Source: Campylobacterales bacterium
GTDB taxonomy: Bacteria; Campylobacterota; Campylobacteria; Campylobacterales; Sulfurimonadaceae
Assembly: GCA_016938175.1 (NCBI GenBank)
Contig: JAFGVE010000028.1
Span: forward strand, 99,884 to 163,883
Reading direction: 5' to 3'
DNA length: 64,000 nt
Shown: one piece after another, positions 32,454 to 40,703 of the stretch
Layout: each line of letters starts with the position of its first letter
Position numbering within the stretch: the stretch's first letter is position 1
Notes under the pieces: model-generated
The model's input: only the letters and a program-made list of their open reading frames with translations
Told to the model about the DNA's origin: nothing
Database searches by the model: none
Translations under genes and position numbers: made by a program

Positions 32454-33098
32454 ATGTATGATTATGAATGGGATAGACTCAAAACCTGGCTTAATCAATA
32501 TGGAGCTATAGATGATTCTATAGAGTCTCCTGATAGTATTACACGACTTGACTTAAGTGCTCAGTCGTTAAAAGAACTACCAGATTTCATAGGAATCTTG
32601 TCAAATCTTACTGCTTTAAATGTATCAAATAATAATTTAACATCTCTTCCAGACTCTATGAAACATCTTAGCTCTTTGAAAAATTTAGATTTACGACGAA
32701 ATAGTTTTGATATTTTGCCAGAGTGCATTAGGTTTCTCTCACTAGGTTCACTAAATATAAGTGGAAACAGACTTACTGACATCTCTGCGCTTCAGTCGTG
32801 TAAAGAGTTAAGAGTTTTGGATGTCAGTTCAAATATAATCGCTAAAGTATCTAACTTCTTGCCTATGAATAATGAGCTTAGAACATTAAATATCTCTTCA
32901 AACCTTTTAAAAGAGATGGGTTCGTTTTTACCTTCTCTCACTCATTTAGAGAGATTCAATATAAGTAGTAATTTGTTGGTTGAAATTCCAAAAGAAATAG
33001 AGAGCTTGAACTCTATAGTGGAGTTAGACCTCTCTTCAAATCAAATCAAAAGAGTAGATAGTGCTTTTTTGACTTGGATGTTGAAGTTGTTGATTTGA
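32454..33098 (+). CDS. Leucine-rich repeat protein, N-terminal part of a frameshifted LRR-GNAT gene
   Basis: About 214 residues from ATG 32454 (GAGGA 8 bases upstream). It consists of bacterial leucine-rich repeats of about 22-23 residues (LDLSAQSLKELPDFIG, LNVSNNNLTSLPDSM, LDLRRNSFDILPECI and so on). The frame ends just after a T6 run at 33065-33070. One more T there would continue it directly into the repeats of the next frame. The stop is therefore probably the result of a frameshift and not the natural end. LRR proteins occur in other nif clusters. Confidence 0.75.
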   Translation: MYDYEWDRLKTWLNQYGAIDDSIESPDSITRLDLSAQSLKELPDFIGILSNLTALNVSNNNLTSLPDSMKHLSSLKNLDLRRNSFDILPECIRFLSLGSLNISGNRLTDISALQSCKELRVLDVSSNIIAKVSNFLPMNNELRTLNISSNLLKEMGSFLPSLTHLERFNISSNLLVEIPKEIESLNSIVELDLSSNQIKRVDSAFLTWMLKLLI

Positions 33099-33955
33099 GT
33101 TTCAATAGTTTGCGAGAACTTCACTTACACTCTTTAGAATCCCTCGAAGAACTTACACTAGATGAAAATGACTTTAAGGAGTTAACATTAGATGAGAGTT
33201 TTGCTCCCTATCTTAGAGAATTTTCTTGTGACAGTTGTTCTTTAAAAGAGTTTTTACTTCCTGTATCAAACTCACTAGAACTGCTTTGTTACTCATCAAA
33301 CAATATAATAAAATTGCCAGATGAGATATCTAGATACACTCAACTTACCCACTTAGATATTGAAGAGAATGATATAGAAGATTTACCTGATTCTCTTGCA
33401 AATCTTGTCTATCTTCAAACATTTTATGCTAGAGGAAACCCATTAAATGAGCATGCAAAAAAAGTTGTAGAAGTGCTCTCTCCAAACATTTGTGACTTAA
33501 ACATGAAGCTTGGTATAACAATAGAGTATGCCAGTGAAGATGATTTAACACAAATGGCAGATTTGCTAGCAATACTATTTGCTATAGAAAAAGATTTTAC
33601 TATAAATTTTGAAAAGCAGCTTATGGGCATAAAAGCTTTATATAAGTCTGAAGGCACAGATTTGCTTGTTGCAAAATATGAGGATAATGTTGTTGGAATG
33701 ATTACCATGCAACGCCTCATCTCAAGTGCTGAAGGCGGTTACATTGGACAAATTGAAGATTTAGTAGTTCATGAAGAGTATAGAAAAATGGGAGTAGGTA
33801 GTAGACTTTTAAATAAAATCAGGGTAATCGCTCAAGAGTACGCTTATAAGCGCATTCAACTTGCAGCAGATAGAGATAACCCTAATGCGTTAGAGTTTTA
33901 TAGTAGACGAGGTTTTAATAGAACAAACTTGAGTGTGTATCACTATCTCATTTAA
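33074..33955 (+). CDS. LRR C-terminal part plus GNAT acetyltransferase domain (3' part of a frameshifted gene)
   Basis: About 293 residues as an open frame with only a TTG near its 5' end and no ribosome site, so it is better read as the continuation of the preceding LRR frame. Leucine-rich repeats fill about 1-150 (VDLSFNSLRELHLHSLE, then LDIEENDIEDLPDSL). A GNAT domain follows with EDLVVHEEYRKMGVGSRLL, the acetyl-CoA loop being RKMGVGSR, and ends FYSRRGF. The combined protein of about 500 residues would use the repeats to bind a protein target for acetylation. Confidence 0.72.
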   Translation: MDVEVVDLSFNSLRELHLHSLESLEELTLDENDFKELTLDESFAPYLREFSCDSCSLKEFLLPVSNSLELLCYSSNNIIKLPDEISRYTQLTHLDIEENDIEDLPDSLANLVYLQTFYARGNPLNEHAKKVVEVLSPNICDLNMKLGITIEYASEDDLTQMADLLAILFAIEKDFTINFEKQLMGIKALYKSEGTDLLVAKYEDNVVGMITMQRLISSAEGGYIGQIEDLVVHEEYRKMGVGSRLLNKIRVIAQEYAYKRIQLAADRDNPNALEFYSRRGFNRTNLSVYHYLI

Positions 33956-34083
33956 AAGAAGTTTGAGAATGTAACTTATTAACTAATTAAATGAGCATTG
34001 CCATAGTTTATTTCACATGTGTGTAAGACATAAAAGTTGTTGTGGTAGTATGGTTCTTAAATTTTAAACCGGTGAGAAATCCA

Positions 34084-35091
34084 ATGAAACAATATCTTAC
34101 TTTCCTCCTATGTGTTGTGACCTCTTTTAATCTTGAAGCCAATGATGCGACGTCATCTAACGCAGTACTCAGCAGTGCAGAAGCATCAGAAGTGATGAAG
34201 CTTTATGCCGCACGACCACTACAGGAGTGGAAAAGTAGTTATGGGGATATTACAAAAGAACCTAACTATAAGCAGTTAGAGTACGCTGTAGCATTGTTGA
34301 GTAATACTGTTGGCACTATTGGACCAAAGGTACAAGATCCAAAAATGCGCTACTCTGCGAACTCGCTCAACTGTACTTCTTGCCACCTTAATGGGGAATC
34401 CAACCTCCCTGGTACAAAAAAGTTTGCTGCTCCCTTTACCAATGTGATGAATGATTACCCTAAATTTGAAGCCAGAAGTATGAAAGTCGAATCTATAGCC
34501 GAGCGAGTAAACGGCTGTATGACCAGAAGTCAGGGCAACGGTAAGCCACTTCCACTAGAGTCTAAAGAGATGAAATCCCTGATTGCATATTTTAAGTTTC
34601 TTGCTAAAGGGACGCAACCACATAGTGCTATGAAGGGAACTGGATTGCAAAAAGTGGCATTCCCTGACAGAAAAGCTAGTGTGAAGGAAGGAAAAGATTT
34701 ATATTCAATCTATTGTATGGAATGTCACCAAAAAGATGCTGTAGGATTACGCTCGGCTACTTATACGAAAGATGCAAGTTATAATTTTACTCCTTTAGCA
34801 GGTAATGATTCATTTAACAATGGTGCAGGTATGAGCCATTTAAAGACGGCTACACGTTTTATCTACACAAATATGCCTCTGGGTGCTTCAGAGTCAGACA
34901 AGCCTATGTTAAGTGTGGAGCAAGCTTATGATGTTGCTGCCTATGTGCTTTCCCTAGAGCGTCCCAATAAACCGGGCAGAGAGTATGACTTTCCAAATCC
35001 AAACTTTAGGCCGGATGATTATCCAGTACCTGCCTATTTTCCAGATGATGAAGTCGCATTGGAACAAGCTAAATATGGACCATTTCAGTAA
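34084..35091 (+). CDS. tsdA: TsdA-like dihaem cytochrome c (thiosulfate dehydrogenase family)
   Basis: 335 residues from ATG 34084 (GGTGAG upstream), with signal peptide MKQYLTFLLCVVTSFNLEA, so periplasmic. Haem 1 site is CTSCH (97-101), haem 2 CMECH (211-215). RVNGCMTRS (Cys145) matches the segment that supplies the unusual cysteine ligand to haem 1 in TsdA. TsdA interconverts thiosulfate and tetrathionate. It stands alone after the nif region; a short hairpin and T6 run lie near 35095-35125. Sulfur-oxidising energy metabolism would fit the organism type. Confidence 0.78.
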   Translation: MKQYLTFLLCVVTSFNLEANDATSSNAVLSSAEASEVMKLYAARPLQEWKSSYGDITKEPNYKQLEYAVALLSNTVGTIGPKVQDPKMRYSANSLNCTSCHLNGESNLPGTKKFAAPFTNVMNDYPKFEARSMKVESIAERVNGCMTRSQGNGKPLPLESKEMKSLIAYFKFLAKGTQPHSAMKGTGLQKVAFPDRKASVKEGKDLYSIYCMECHQKDAVGLRSATYTKDASYNFTPLAGNDSFNNGAGMSHLKTATRFIYTNMPLGASESDKPMLSVEQAYDVAAYVLSLERPNKPGREYDFPNPNFRPDDYPVPAYFPDDEVALEQAKYGPFQ

Positions 35092-35236
35092 GAGCCGCTC
35101 CATGCTTGGCCTGTTTTTTAATTAGTAGTTCAGATATATCATGAGGTTTGATAGGCTTGAGAATTAGCATTTCAAAGTGAAAATAAGATTTTTGATTTAG
35201 TAAAGATATAATTGATACTTAAAATAAGAATGTTTG

Positions 35237-35311
35237 TGGATGGGGTAGAGGGATTCGAACCCCCGAATATCGGTACCAAAAACCGAGGCCTTACCGCTTG
35301 GCGATACCCCA
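35237..35311 (-). tRNA. tRNA-Gln (UUG)
   Basis: Read on the minus strand, the acceptor arms TGGGGTA and TACCCCA pair fully, and the anticodon stem TCGGT/ACCGA encloses loop TTTTGGT with anticodon TTG. T-arm GGGTTCGAATCCC is standard and CCA is encoded. The sequence closely follows the bacterial tRNA-Gln plan. It lies 20 bases downstream of tRNA-fMet and is probably co-transcribed with it. Confidence 0.93.
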
Positions 35312-35331
35312 ATATGTTGTAGTTAAAAAAT

Positions 35332-35408
<77 letters not shown>

Positions 35409-35445
35409 GTGTTTCAAGCAAACTACTGTTTGTTTGTGAGCCGAA

Positions 35446-35451
35446 ATTATA
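35446..35451 (-). promoter_or_regulatory. -10 box of the tRNA promoter
   Basis: TATAAT on the minus strand, 38 bases upstream of the mature 5' end of tRNA-fMet. No clear -35 hexamer is seen, which is usual in Campylobacterota. Confidence 0.5.
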
Positions 35452-35550
35452 GGCAAAAATATTTTCAATGTCAAGGATATTTTAAAAAAAATTAAAATTT
35501 TTTGTATTTGGTTATAATGATGAAAAATCAGTATAGTTTTAGGATATTGG

Positions 35551-35946
35551 ATGCTTTTAGAAGAGTATATACTCAATTATGTCTTACTTTATTTTTTTCT
35601 TGAAGCCTATGAAGTGTGGTGGCAAAAAGCAGAAACACTTTTAGGTATTCTTGCACGAATGTTTCATTACTACAAACGTAACGTTTGGCTCTTTTTTCTT
35701 ATGCAACCTACTTTTTATTTTGCAATGATTTTTATGATGCTATGTGATTACAATATATACTCTGTAATTTTATTTTCGTTAAAAGGCTCTGACGTACTGA
35801 CAAAAATTATCCTAATGAAACAGGTATTTATAGACAAGAGAGTGTCCCTAGAAGTCTCTCAGATTATTGTTGCACCAATTCCTCAGGTACTTTTATATTT
35901 AGGCTTGGTACTTTACCCGGTTCTAATAGTTTTAGCACTTTCATAA
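35551..35946 (+). CDS. Hypothetical membrane protein, 131 residues
   Basis: Two or three hydrophobic segments (about 45-70, 70-85 and 105-130) separated by short basic loops (YYKRN, IDKR). No family recognised. AGGATATTGG lies upstream of ATG 35551, and a TATAAT box lies near 35513. It is followed after 15 bases by the Sir2-family gene, so the two may be co-transcribed. Confidence 0.65.
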   Translation: MLLEEYILNYVLLYFFLEAYEVWWQKAETLLGILARMFHYYKRNVWLFFLMQPTFYFAMIFMMLCDYNIYSVILFSLKGSDVLTKIILMKQVFIDKRVSLEVSQIIVAPIPQVLLYLGLVLYPVLIVLALS

Positions 35947-35961
35947 ATACAAGGAGCAGTA

Positions 35962-36660
35962 GTGGCAAAGGTAATTATATTTAGTGGGGCAGGTGTGAGT
36001 GCTGAGAGCGGGATATCTACATTTCGTGATAGTGATGGATTGTGGGAGAATTATGATATTCGAGAGATATGTAGTGCTGGATGTTTGAGTTGGAATAGAG
36101 ATGAAACCATAAAGTTTTACGATATGCGTCGGGAAGACATCCGTAATAAAAAACCAAACTATGCACATCAAGAAATTTGCAAACTAAAAGAAAAATATCC
36201 AAATGATATAGCTATTATTACCCAAAATGTAGATGATATGTTTGAAAAAGCTGGCTGTAGTGACGTTTTACACCTTCATGGATTTTTGCCAGAAGTTGTA
36301 TGTGAGAGTTGTGGTTTCAAAGAAAATATAGGGTATGACAAATTAGACAGTGCATATAGTGAATGTCCTTCATGCGCTGTACTTTTACGACCAAACATTG
36401 TATTTTTCGGTGAGGCAGCACCAAGGTACGCCGACCTTTATGAAGCATTTGATGATTGTGAAGTTTTTGTAGTCATTGGAACAAGTGGTAATGTTATAAA
36501 TACCGATATGTTTTTAAATAGACAAATAAAACTCTCCATTTTAAACAACCTTGAACCAAGTGCTGCAATTAACGATAGGCTCTATTCTAAAGTGCTCTAT
36601 AAAAAGGCGACAGAAGCTATTGATGAGATAATTATGGATATAGAAGATTTTTTAGCTTAA
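35962..36660 (+). CDS. cobB: Sir2-family NAD-dependent protein deacylase
   Basis: 232 residues with GTG start (AAGGAG 5 bases upstream; no nearby ATG). Signature motifs: GAGVSAESGISTFRD, TQNVDD, catalytic histidine in LHGFL, zinc cysteines in CESCG and CPSC, and GTSGNV. It removes acetyl or acyl groups from lysines using NAD. Unlike the nif-linked SIR2-like protein at 26279, this is a complete sirtuin. Its 3' end overlaps the convergent metallopeptidase-like gene by 4 bases. Confidence 0.9.
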   Translation: MAKVIIFSGAGVSAESGISTFRDSDGLWENYDIREICSAGCLSWNRDETIKFYDMRREDIRNKKPNYAHQEICKLKEKYPNDIAIITQNVDDMFEKAGCSDVLHLHGFLPEVVCESCGFKENIGYDKLDSAYSECPSCAVLLRPNIVFFGEAAPRYADLYEAFDDCEVFVVIGTSGNVINTDMFLNRQIKLSILNNLEPSAAINDRLYSKVLYKKATEAIDEIIMDIEDFLA

Positions 36661-37181
36661 ATAGTTTTTGATACCCACGTTTCAATCTTTCCGTGAGTTT
36701 CCATATGTGTCAAATAGAGTCTTAAGTCAAACTCAACTTGATGATACTCCTTTTGCATATATGTACAGAGTTTGTAAAAGGCTTTGTTATGCTCTTTTTC
36801 TTTAAAGTGGGCAAGCTCATGTACAACAATCATCTCTAAAAATTCCAAGGGAACATTCTTAAAGAGTGAAGCAATACGTATTTCATTTTTACTTTTGAGT
36901 TTTGCTCCCTGAACACGAGAGACAAAGTGGTGCGTTCCAAGTGCATTATGAATGACGTTTATCTTTCCATCAAAAACTACCTTGCTTAGTGGTGATGATT
37001 TTTTAAGGTAACTGTTCTTTAAATCTGTAACATAAGAGAATAGCTCTTTATCATTTGTAATTGTATGAGGAAGAGGGTACTTTTTGAGTAGGTATTTTTC
37101 TATAGCACTTGATTTTATGAGTTCTAAAACCTGTTTTTTTGTCTCTTCGCTATAGTGGTTTAGGTACTTTAGTTTATTCAT
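36657..37181 (-). CDS. YgjP-type metal-dependent hydrolase (DUF45)
   Basis: 174 residues. VVHELAHFKEKEHNKAFY contains the HELAH zinc motif with a third ligand in EHN, as in YgjP/DUF45 proteins, a family related to minimal metalloproteases whose substrate is not well known. No clear ribosome site; ATG 37181 lies only about 10 bases from a minus-strand TATAAT (37190-37195), so the leader would be very short. Convergent with the Sir2 gene and divergent from ribB. Confidence 0.78.
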   Translation of the reverse strand: MNKLKYLNHYSEETKKQVLELIKSSAIEKYLLKKYPLPHTITNDKELFSYVTDLKNSYLKKSSPLSKVVFDGKINVIHNALGTHHFVSRVQGAKLKSKNEIRIASLFKNVPLEFLEMIVVHELAHFKEKEHNKAFYKLCTYMQKEYHQVEFDLRLYLTHMETHGKIETWVSKTI

Positions 37182-37251
37182 TAGAAGCGATTATACCTAC
37201 ATTTAATGAAGCTTTTACTATAATCGCATAAAACTATAAGAAGAGAGAATC

Positions 37252-38280
37252 ATGACGCCTATAGAAAGAGTTGTACAAGCCATAGAAGAGATTAAAAAAG
37301 GCAATATGGTCATTATGATTGATGATGAAGACAGAGAGAATGAAGGCGATTTAGTTTATGCCGCTGCATTTAGTTCTCCTGCTCATGTCAACTTTATGGC
37401 GACACATGCTCGTGGATTGATATGTGTAGCAATTTCAAAGCAGATTGCTTCAAGACTCGATTTAAATCCTATGGTAAGCTCAAACACATCTTCTTATGAG
37501 ACGGCGTTTACAGTGTCTGTAGATGCGAAAAATGCACTCACTGGAATATCTGCCAGTGAACGTGATGACACAATTAAAATCCTTGCAAATCCAATTTCAA
37601 AAGCGGATGAACTTGTAAAACCTGGACATATTTTCCCTCTTATAGCTAAAGATGGAGGTACGCTTATTCGTACTGGACATACAGAGGGAAGTGTCGATTT
37701 ATGCCGTTTAGCAGGACTCAGTGAAGCGGGTGTAATCTGTGAAATTATCAAAGAAGATGGAACGATGGCTCGTCGTGATGATTTAGATATATTTGGCGAG
37801 AAACATAACCTTAAAACTGTTTTTATTTCAGACCTTGTTGAGTATAGACTGGCAAATGAATCACTTGTACACTCGACAAAAGTTGAAGAGATAGAATTTT
37901 TTGATGTCAAAGTGAAACGTCATACATTTCTTGACCATGACGGAATTGAGCATACTGCTATAGAGTTTTATTCTGCTGGGACAGTAGCAAACGTACGTGT
38001 TCACAACATTATCCCAGATATTGAGCTTCTTTTACATCAAGAGAAGTATAAAAACCTTGTAAACTCTATAGAGTACCTCAAGCAAAACAGCGGTATTCTG
38101 GTCTTTATCAATAAAACAAATCATCAGGATAACTCTGCGCCAAAAGAGTTCGGAATTGGTGCGCAAATCATTAAATCTTTTGGCATTTCTAAAATGAATT
38201 TACTCTGTTCAGTAAAACAGATGGACCTTGTCGGTCTAAGCGGTTTTGGACTAGAAGTGAATGAACTTATAGAGATTTAA
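37252..38280 (+). CDS. ribB: 3,4-dihydroxy-2-butanone-4-phosphate synthase with a non-catalytic RibA-like tail
   Basis: 342 residues. The N-terminal RibB domain (1-205) has DDEDRENEGDLV, THARGLICVAI and HTEGSVDL, the active-site set that converts ribulose 5-phosphate to the four-carbon precursor of riboflavin. The C-terminal part aligns in position with GTP cyclohydrolase II but lacks its zinc cysteines and GDxxGS segment, so it should not make the pyrimidine precursor. It is often annotated ribBA. AAGAGAG precedes ATG 37252, and a TATAAT lies at 37219-37224. The neighbouring flavin-transfer gene apbE gives a shared flavin theme. Confidence 0.88.
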   Translation: MTPIERVVQAIEEIKKGNMVIMIDDEDRENEGDLVYAAAFSSPAHVNFMATHARGLICVAISKQIASRLDLNPMVSSNTSSYETAFTVSVDAKNALTGISASERDDTIKILANPISKADELVKPGHIFPLIAKDGGTLIRTGHTEGSVDLCRLAGLSEAGVICEIIKEDGTMARRDDLDIFGEKHNLKTVFISDLVEYRLANESLVHSTKVEEIEFFDVKVKRHTFLDHDGIEHTAIEFYSAGTVANVRVHNIIPDIELLLHQEKYKNLVNSIEYLKQNSGILVFINKTNHQDNSAPKEFGIGAQIIKSFGISKMNLLCSVKQMDLVGLSGFGLEVNELIEI

Positions 38281-38284
38281 TACA

Positions 38285-39229
38285 ATGAAGGCGCTTCTTT
38301 GTGTAGCGTTTATGTTTCTCATTGCAGATGCGCAGATGCTTACCCGCACAAAAGTGCTTATGGGTACTTTTGCAACTATCTCTTTAGAGCCTGTAAACAA
38401 GTCCTATTTTGCACCTGCATTTTCAAAATTGCAAGAAGTAGAAGATGCACTCTCAACTTACAAAAATACTACACCCATTTATAAACTCAATGAGAATAAA
38501 AATACCACATTAACACCACTTGCCTATGAGGCACTGCTCTTGAGTAAAAAATATTACGAAGAGAGTGAAGGGTACTTTAATATAGCTATTGGGAGTGTAA
38601 CAAAAGATTTATATAAGTTTGGAAGTGATGAAAGAGTTCCAAGTAAAGAGGAGTTATTAAGCAGTAGTACTCAATTTGAGAAAATTATTATAACTCCAGA
38701 AAAAGCTATAATACCAAATAATATTAAAGTTGATTTAGGTGGTATGGGAAAAGGTTTTGGGGTGGATAAGGCGATCTCTTTTTTAAAGTCAAAGGGTGTT
38801 CATCGTGCACAGCTTGGACTGAGTGGAGATATACGTTGCCTAGGAATTTGTACTATAGAGATACAAGATCCTTTTGGAAGTGGAGTTTTTGCAGAGTTTC
38901 AAACACAAAAAGAGGAGATGGGAATCTCTACAAGTGGGAATTACAACCGTTACGTTCAAAATAAAAGCAATAACCACCTTATAAACCCTAAAACGAAAGC
39001 ATCACAAGGTAATTTTGCATCTATTACATTGGTTTCCCAGCTTTCTAACAGTGACTTGGATGCTTATGCTACTGCAGCCTCGGTTATGCCTAAAGAGAAA
39101 GCATACGCTTTTTTAAATGCTTTAGAGTTGGCGTATATAGTTGTTGAGACGGATGGAAAGATTGTACAAAGTCAAAATGTAGAGTTTTATATACGATTAC
39201 ACTTTTTGCATCAGGGAGTGAAAGAGTAG
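38285..39229 (+). CDS. apbE: ApbE, FAD:protein FMN transferase
   Basis: 314 residues. An N-terminal signal segment (MKALLCVAFMFLIADA) indicates export to the periplasm. Family motifs: YFNIAIG, DLGGMGKGFGVDKA near residue 155, SGDIRCLG, and SNSDLDAYATAA for metal and flavin binding. It attaches FMN to threonine in exported proteins. The FMN-binding protein at 40114-40635 is the obvious substrate. It begins 4 bases after ribB and overlaps the convergent membrane-protein gene by 33 bases. Confidence 0.92.
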   Translation: MKALLCVAFMFLIADAQMLTRTKVLMGTFATISLEPVNKSYFAPAFSKLQEVEDALSTYKNTTPIYKLNENKNTTLTPLAYEALLLSKKYYEESEGYFNIAIGSVTKDLYKFGSDERVPSKEELLSSSTQFEKIIITPEKAIIPNNIKVDLGGMGKGFGVDKAISFLKSKGVHRAQLGLSGDIRCLGICTIEIQDPFGSGVFAEFQTQKEEMGISTSGNYNRYVQNKSNNHLINPKTKASQGNFASITLVSQLSNSDLDAYATAASVMPKEKAYAFLNALELAYIVVETDGKIVQSQNVEFYIRLHFLHQGVKE

Positions 39230-39646
39230 GTAACTCAAATAGACTTGAATAAAGCTCATTAGAAAAAAGGCTGCAATTTTCACGTATGCAAAGAATTCTA
39301 TGCCAGCAAGTATAAAAAACGGAGAAAATAACTCAGCTGCAACTGTTATGTACGCCGTATATATTGTGTAGCGCAACTGTTTAGAGTTTCTGTACTCTGT
39401 AAAAACTAGAAAATGGAGTAGAACCATCATAAAAAGCCCAAAGGCAAAAATGTGTGGAAGAATGATTTTTAAGATGCCTAGAGCTGTTTTCGCTACTATA
39501 AAGTGCTCTGCATCTCCAAGATAGTAGTGTAAAACATCAGCTTTTGAGAAGCCAATTTTGAGAGAAAAAAGAGCAATAGCAGTTGCTAAAAGTGCTAAAG
39601 TGAAGAGTAAAAAGTAAAATATTGAGACTTTATAAACTTTAGTCAA
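39197..39646 (-). CDS. Integral membrane protein of the flavinylation cluster (149 residues)
   Basis: Four hydrophobic helices (about 8-28, 50-82, 90-112 and 118-140). No family named with certainty. Several histidines within helices (HYYLGDAEH, PHIFAFG and LLHFLVF) could ligate haem. It overlaps the upstream 157-residue membrane-protein gene by 8 bases and follows the FMN-binding protein gene, so the three probably form a membrane electron-transfer unit. Its 3' end overlaps apbE by 33 bases in the convergent direction. Confidence 0.6.
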   Translation of the reverse strand: MTKVYKVSIFYFLLFTLALLATAIALFSLKIGFSKADVLHYYLGDAEHFIVAKTALGILKIILPHIFAFGLFMMVLLHFLVFTEYRNSKQLRYTIYTAYITVAAELFSPFFILAGIEFFAYVKIAAFFLMSFIQVYLSYLLFHSLMQKV

Positions 39647-40112
39647 AATAGAGCCTGTAGAGTGAAGAGATACTCATAAAAATTGCACCTAAATGCCAAG
39701 TGAAATAGCTCACCACATAGAGGTTTATAAAGCCTATTGAGCTGTAGTAAGAGAGTGCCAAAGCAAGAAGAGAAAGTAGGGCGCTTAGCATCGTAATATT
39801 AAGTAGTATGAGTGCGAATGGAGTAGTGTGCCAAAGGCGCATAAAAACAGCACTTAGAGTTAAAAGAATCATCATGAGAAAAAATGTTTCTGTGTGGAGA
39901 TGCTCTAAAAAAGAGGCTTGTGTTATTGGGTCTAAAAATTCATCAGCATTTCCAAGCAGTGTGTGTGTAAGTGTTTCACTAAATAGACCAATGCTAGCAT
40001 ACTTGACAAAAAAGTCCGCCAGTAGATAAAGAAGTATAAATATAAGGAGTCCACTCATAATAGGGCGCATAGCCCTGTCTTGTTTTAAATCTTTTATGAG
40101 TGTAAAACGCAA
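39639..40112 (-). CDS. Integral membrane protein of the flavinylation cluster (157 residues)
   Basis: Four or five hydrophobic helices (about 17-38, 75-92, 98-120 and 130-150). Histidines sit near helix ends (LEHLHTETF, LWHTTPF and FTWHLGA). It begins 1 base after the FMN-binding protein gene and overlaps the next membrane gene by 8 bases. It probably forms, with that protein, a quinol- or haem-linked membrane anchor delivering electrons to the periplasmic flavoprotein; this is inference from layout. Confidence 0.6.
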   Translation of the reverse strand: MRFTLIKDLKQDRAMRPIMSGLLIFILLYLLADFFVKYASIGLFSETLTHTLLGNADEFLDPITQASFLEHLHTETFFLMMILLTLSAVFMRLWHTTPFALILLNITMLSALLSLLALALSYYSSIGFINLYVVSYFTWHLGAIFMSISSLYRLYFD

Positions 40113-40113
40113 G

Positions 40114-40635
40114 CTATTTTCCTTTTAATAGTGTGTTGTAGAGTGCAAAAGCAAGACGAGAACCATCGGTAATACTTCTGGCACTGAGTGTTGCACCTGT
40201 AATGGTTGGAATTTCACGGTTTAGTTGCAGGTACTTCTCTGTTGAAACATTGTTAAACTGCTCTTGCCATGTTGTAGTCGGTACGTATTCTAGGGGTTCA
40301 TTAAAGGCAATAATGTCAATAGTTTGTAATATGTCATCATGAATAGTGTAAAGAACCACTGCCGTATTTGCACGTACTTTTCTGCTAACTAAAACACCGT
40401 ATCCAAGGATTTTGTCTCCTTTTCTTGCAGTGTATATACGATAAATCTTTGTATCTAGTTTCAGTTGTGCAAGTTTTTGTACCTCTGCTGCTTCATCAGC
40501 ATGGAGAAGATAGTTCTTTTTACTCACCTCTATATCTGCACCATAGCTCTCTTTCATAACATCAATAGGGGATGTCAAGATTTGTGCTTGAAGGCTTAAC
40601 AGTGTTAGTAGGAGTAGGAGGGTAAACTTTTTCAT
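40114..40635 (-). CDS. Periplasmic FMN-binding domain protein (flavinylation target)
   Basis: 173 residues with signal peptide MKKFTLLLLLTLLSLQA. The FMN-binding domain includes ARKGDKILGYGVLVSRKVR and ITGATLSARSI, where the threonine of the TGATLS motif is the expected site for covalent FMN attached by ApbE. Such domains shuttle electrons in the periplasm, as in RnfG, NqrC and extracytosolic flavin-transfer systems. The gene leads the two-membrane-protein operon; a TATAAT lies at 40664-40669 on the same strand. Confidence 0.85.
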   Translation of the reverse strand: MKKFTLLLLLTLLSLQAQILTSPIDVMKESYGADIEVSKKNYLLHADEAAEVQKLAQLKLDTKIYRIYTARKGDKILGYGVLVSRKVRANTAVVLYTIHDDILQTIDIIAFNEPLEYVPTTTWQEQFNNVSTEKYLQLNREIPTITGATLSARSITDGSRLAFALYNTLLKGK

Positions 40636-40703
40636 ATTCTCACTTTTATATTTTTGGTTGCGAATTATAGCAAAATCCGCAACCCATAAACTTGCATAAT
40701 TTT

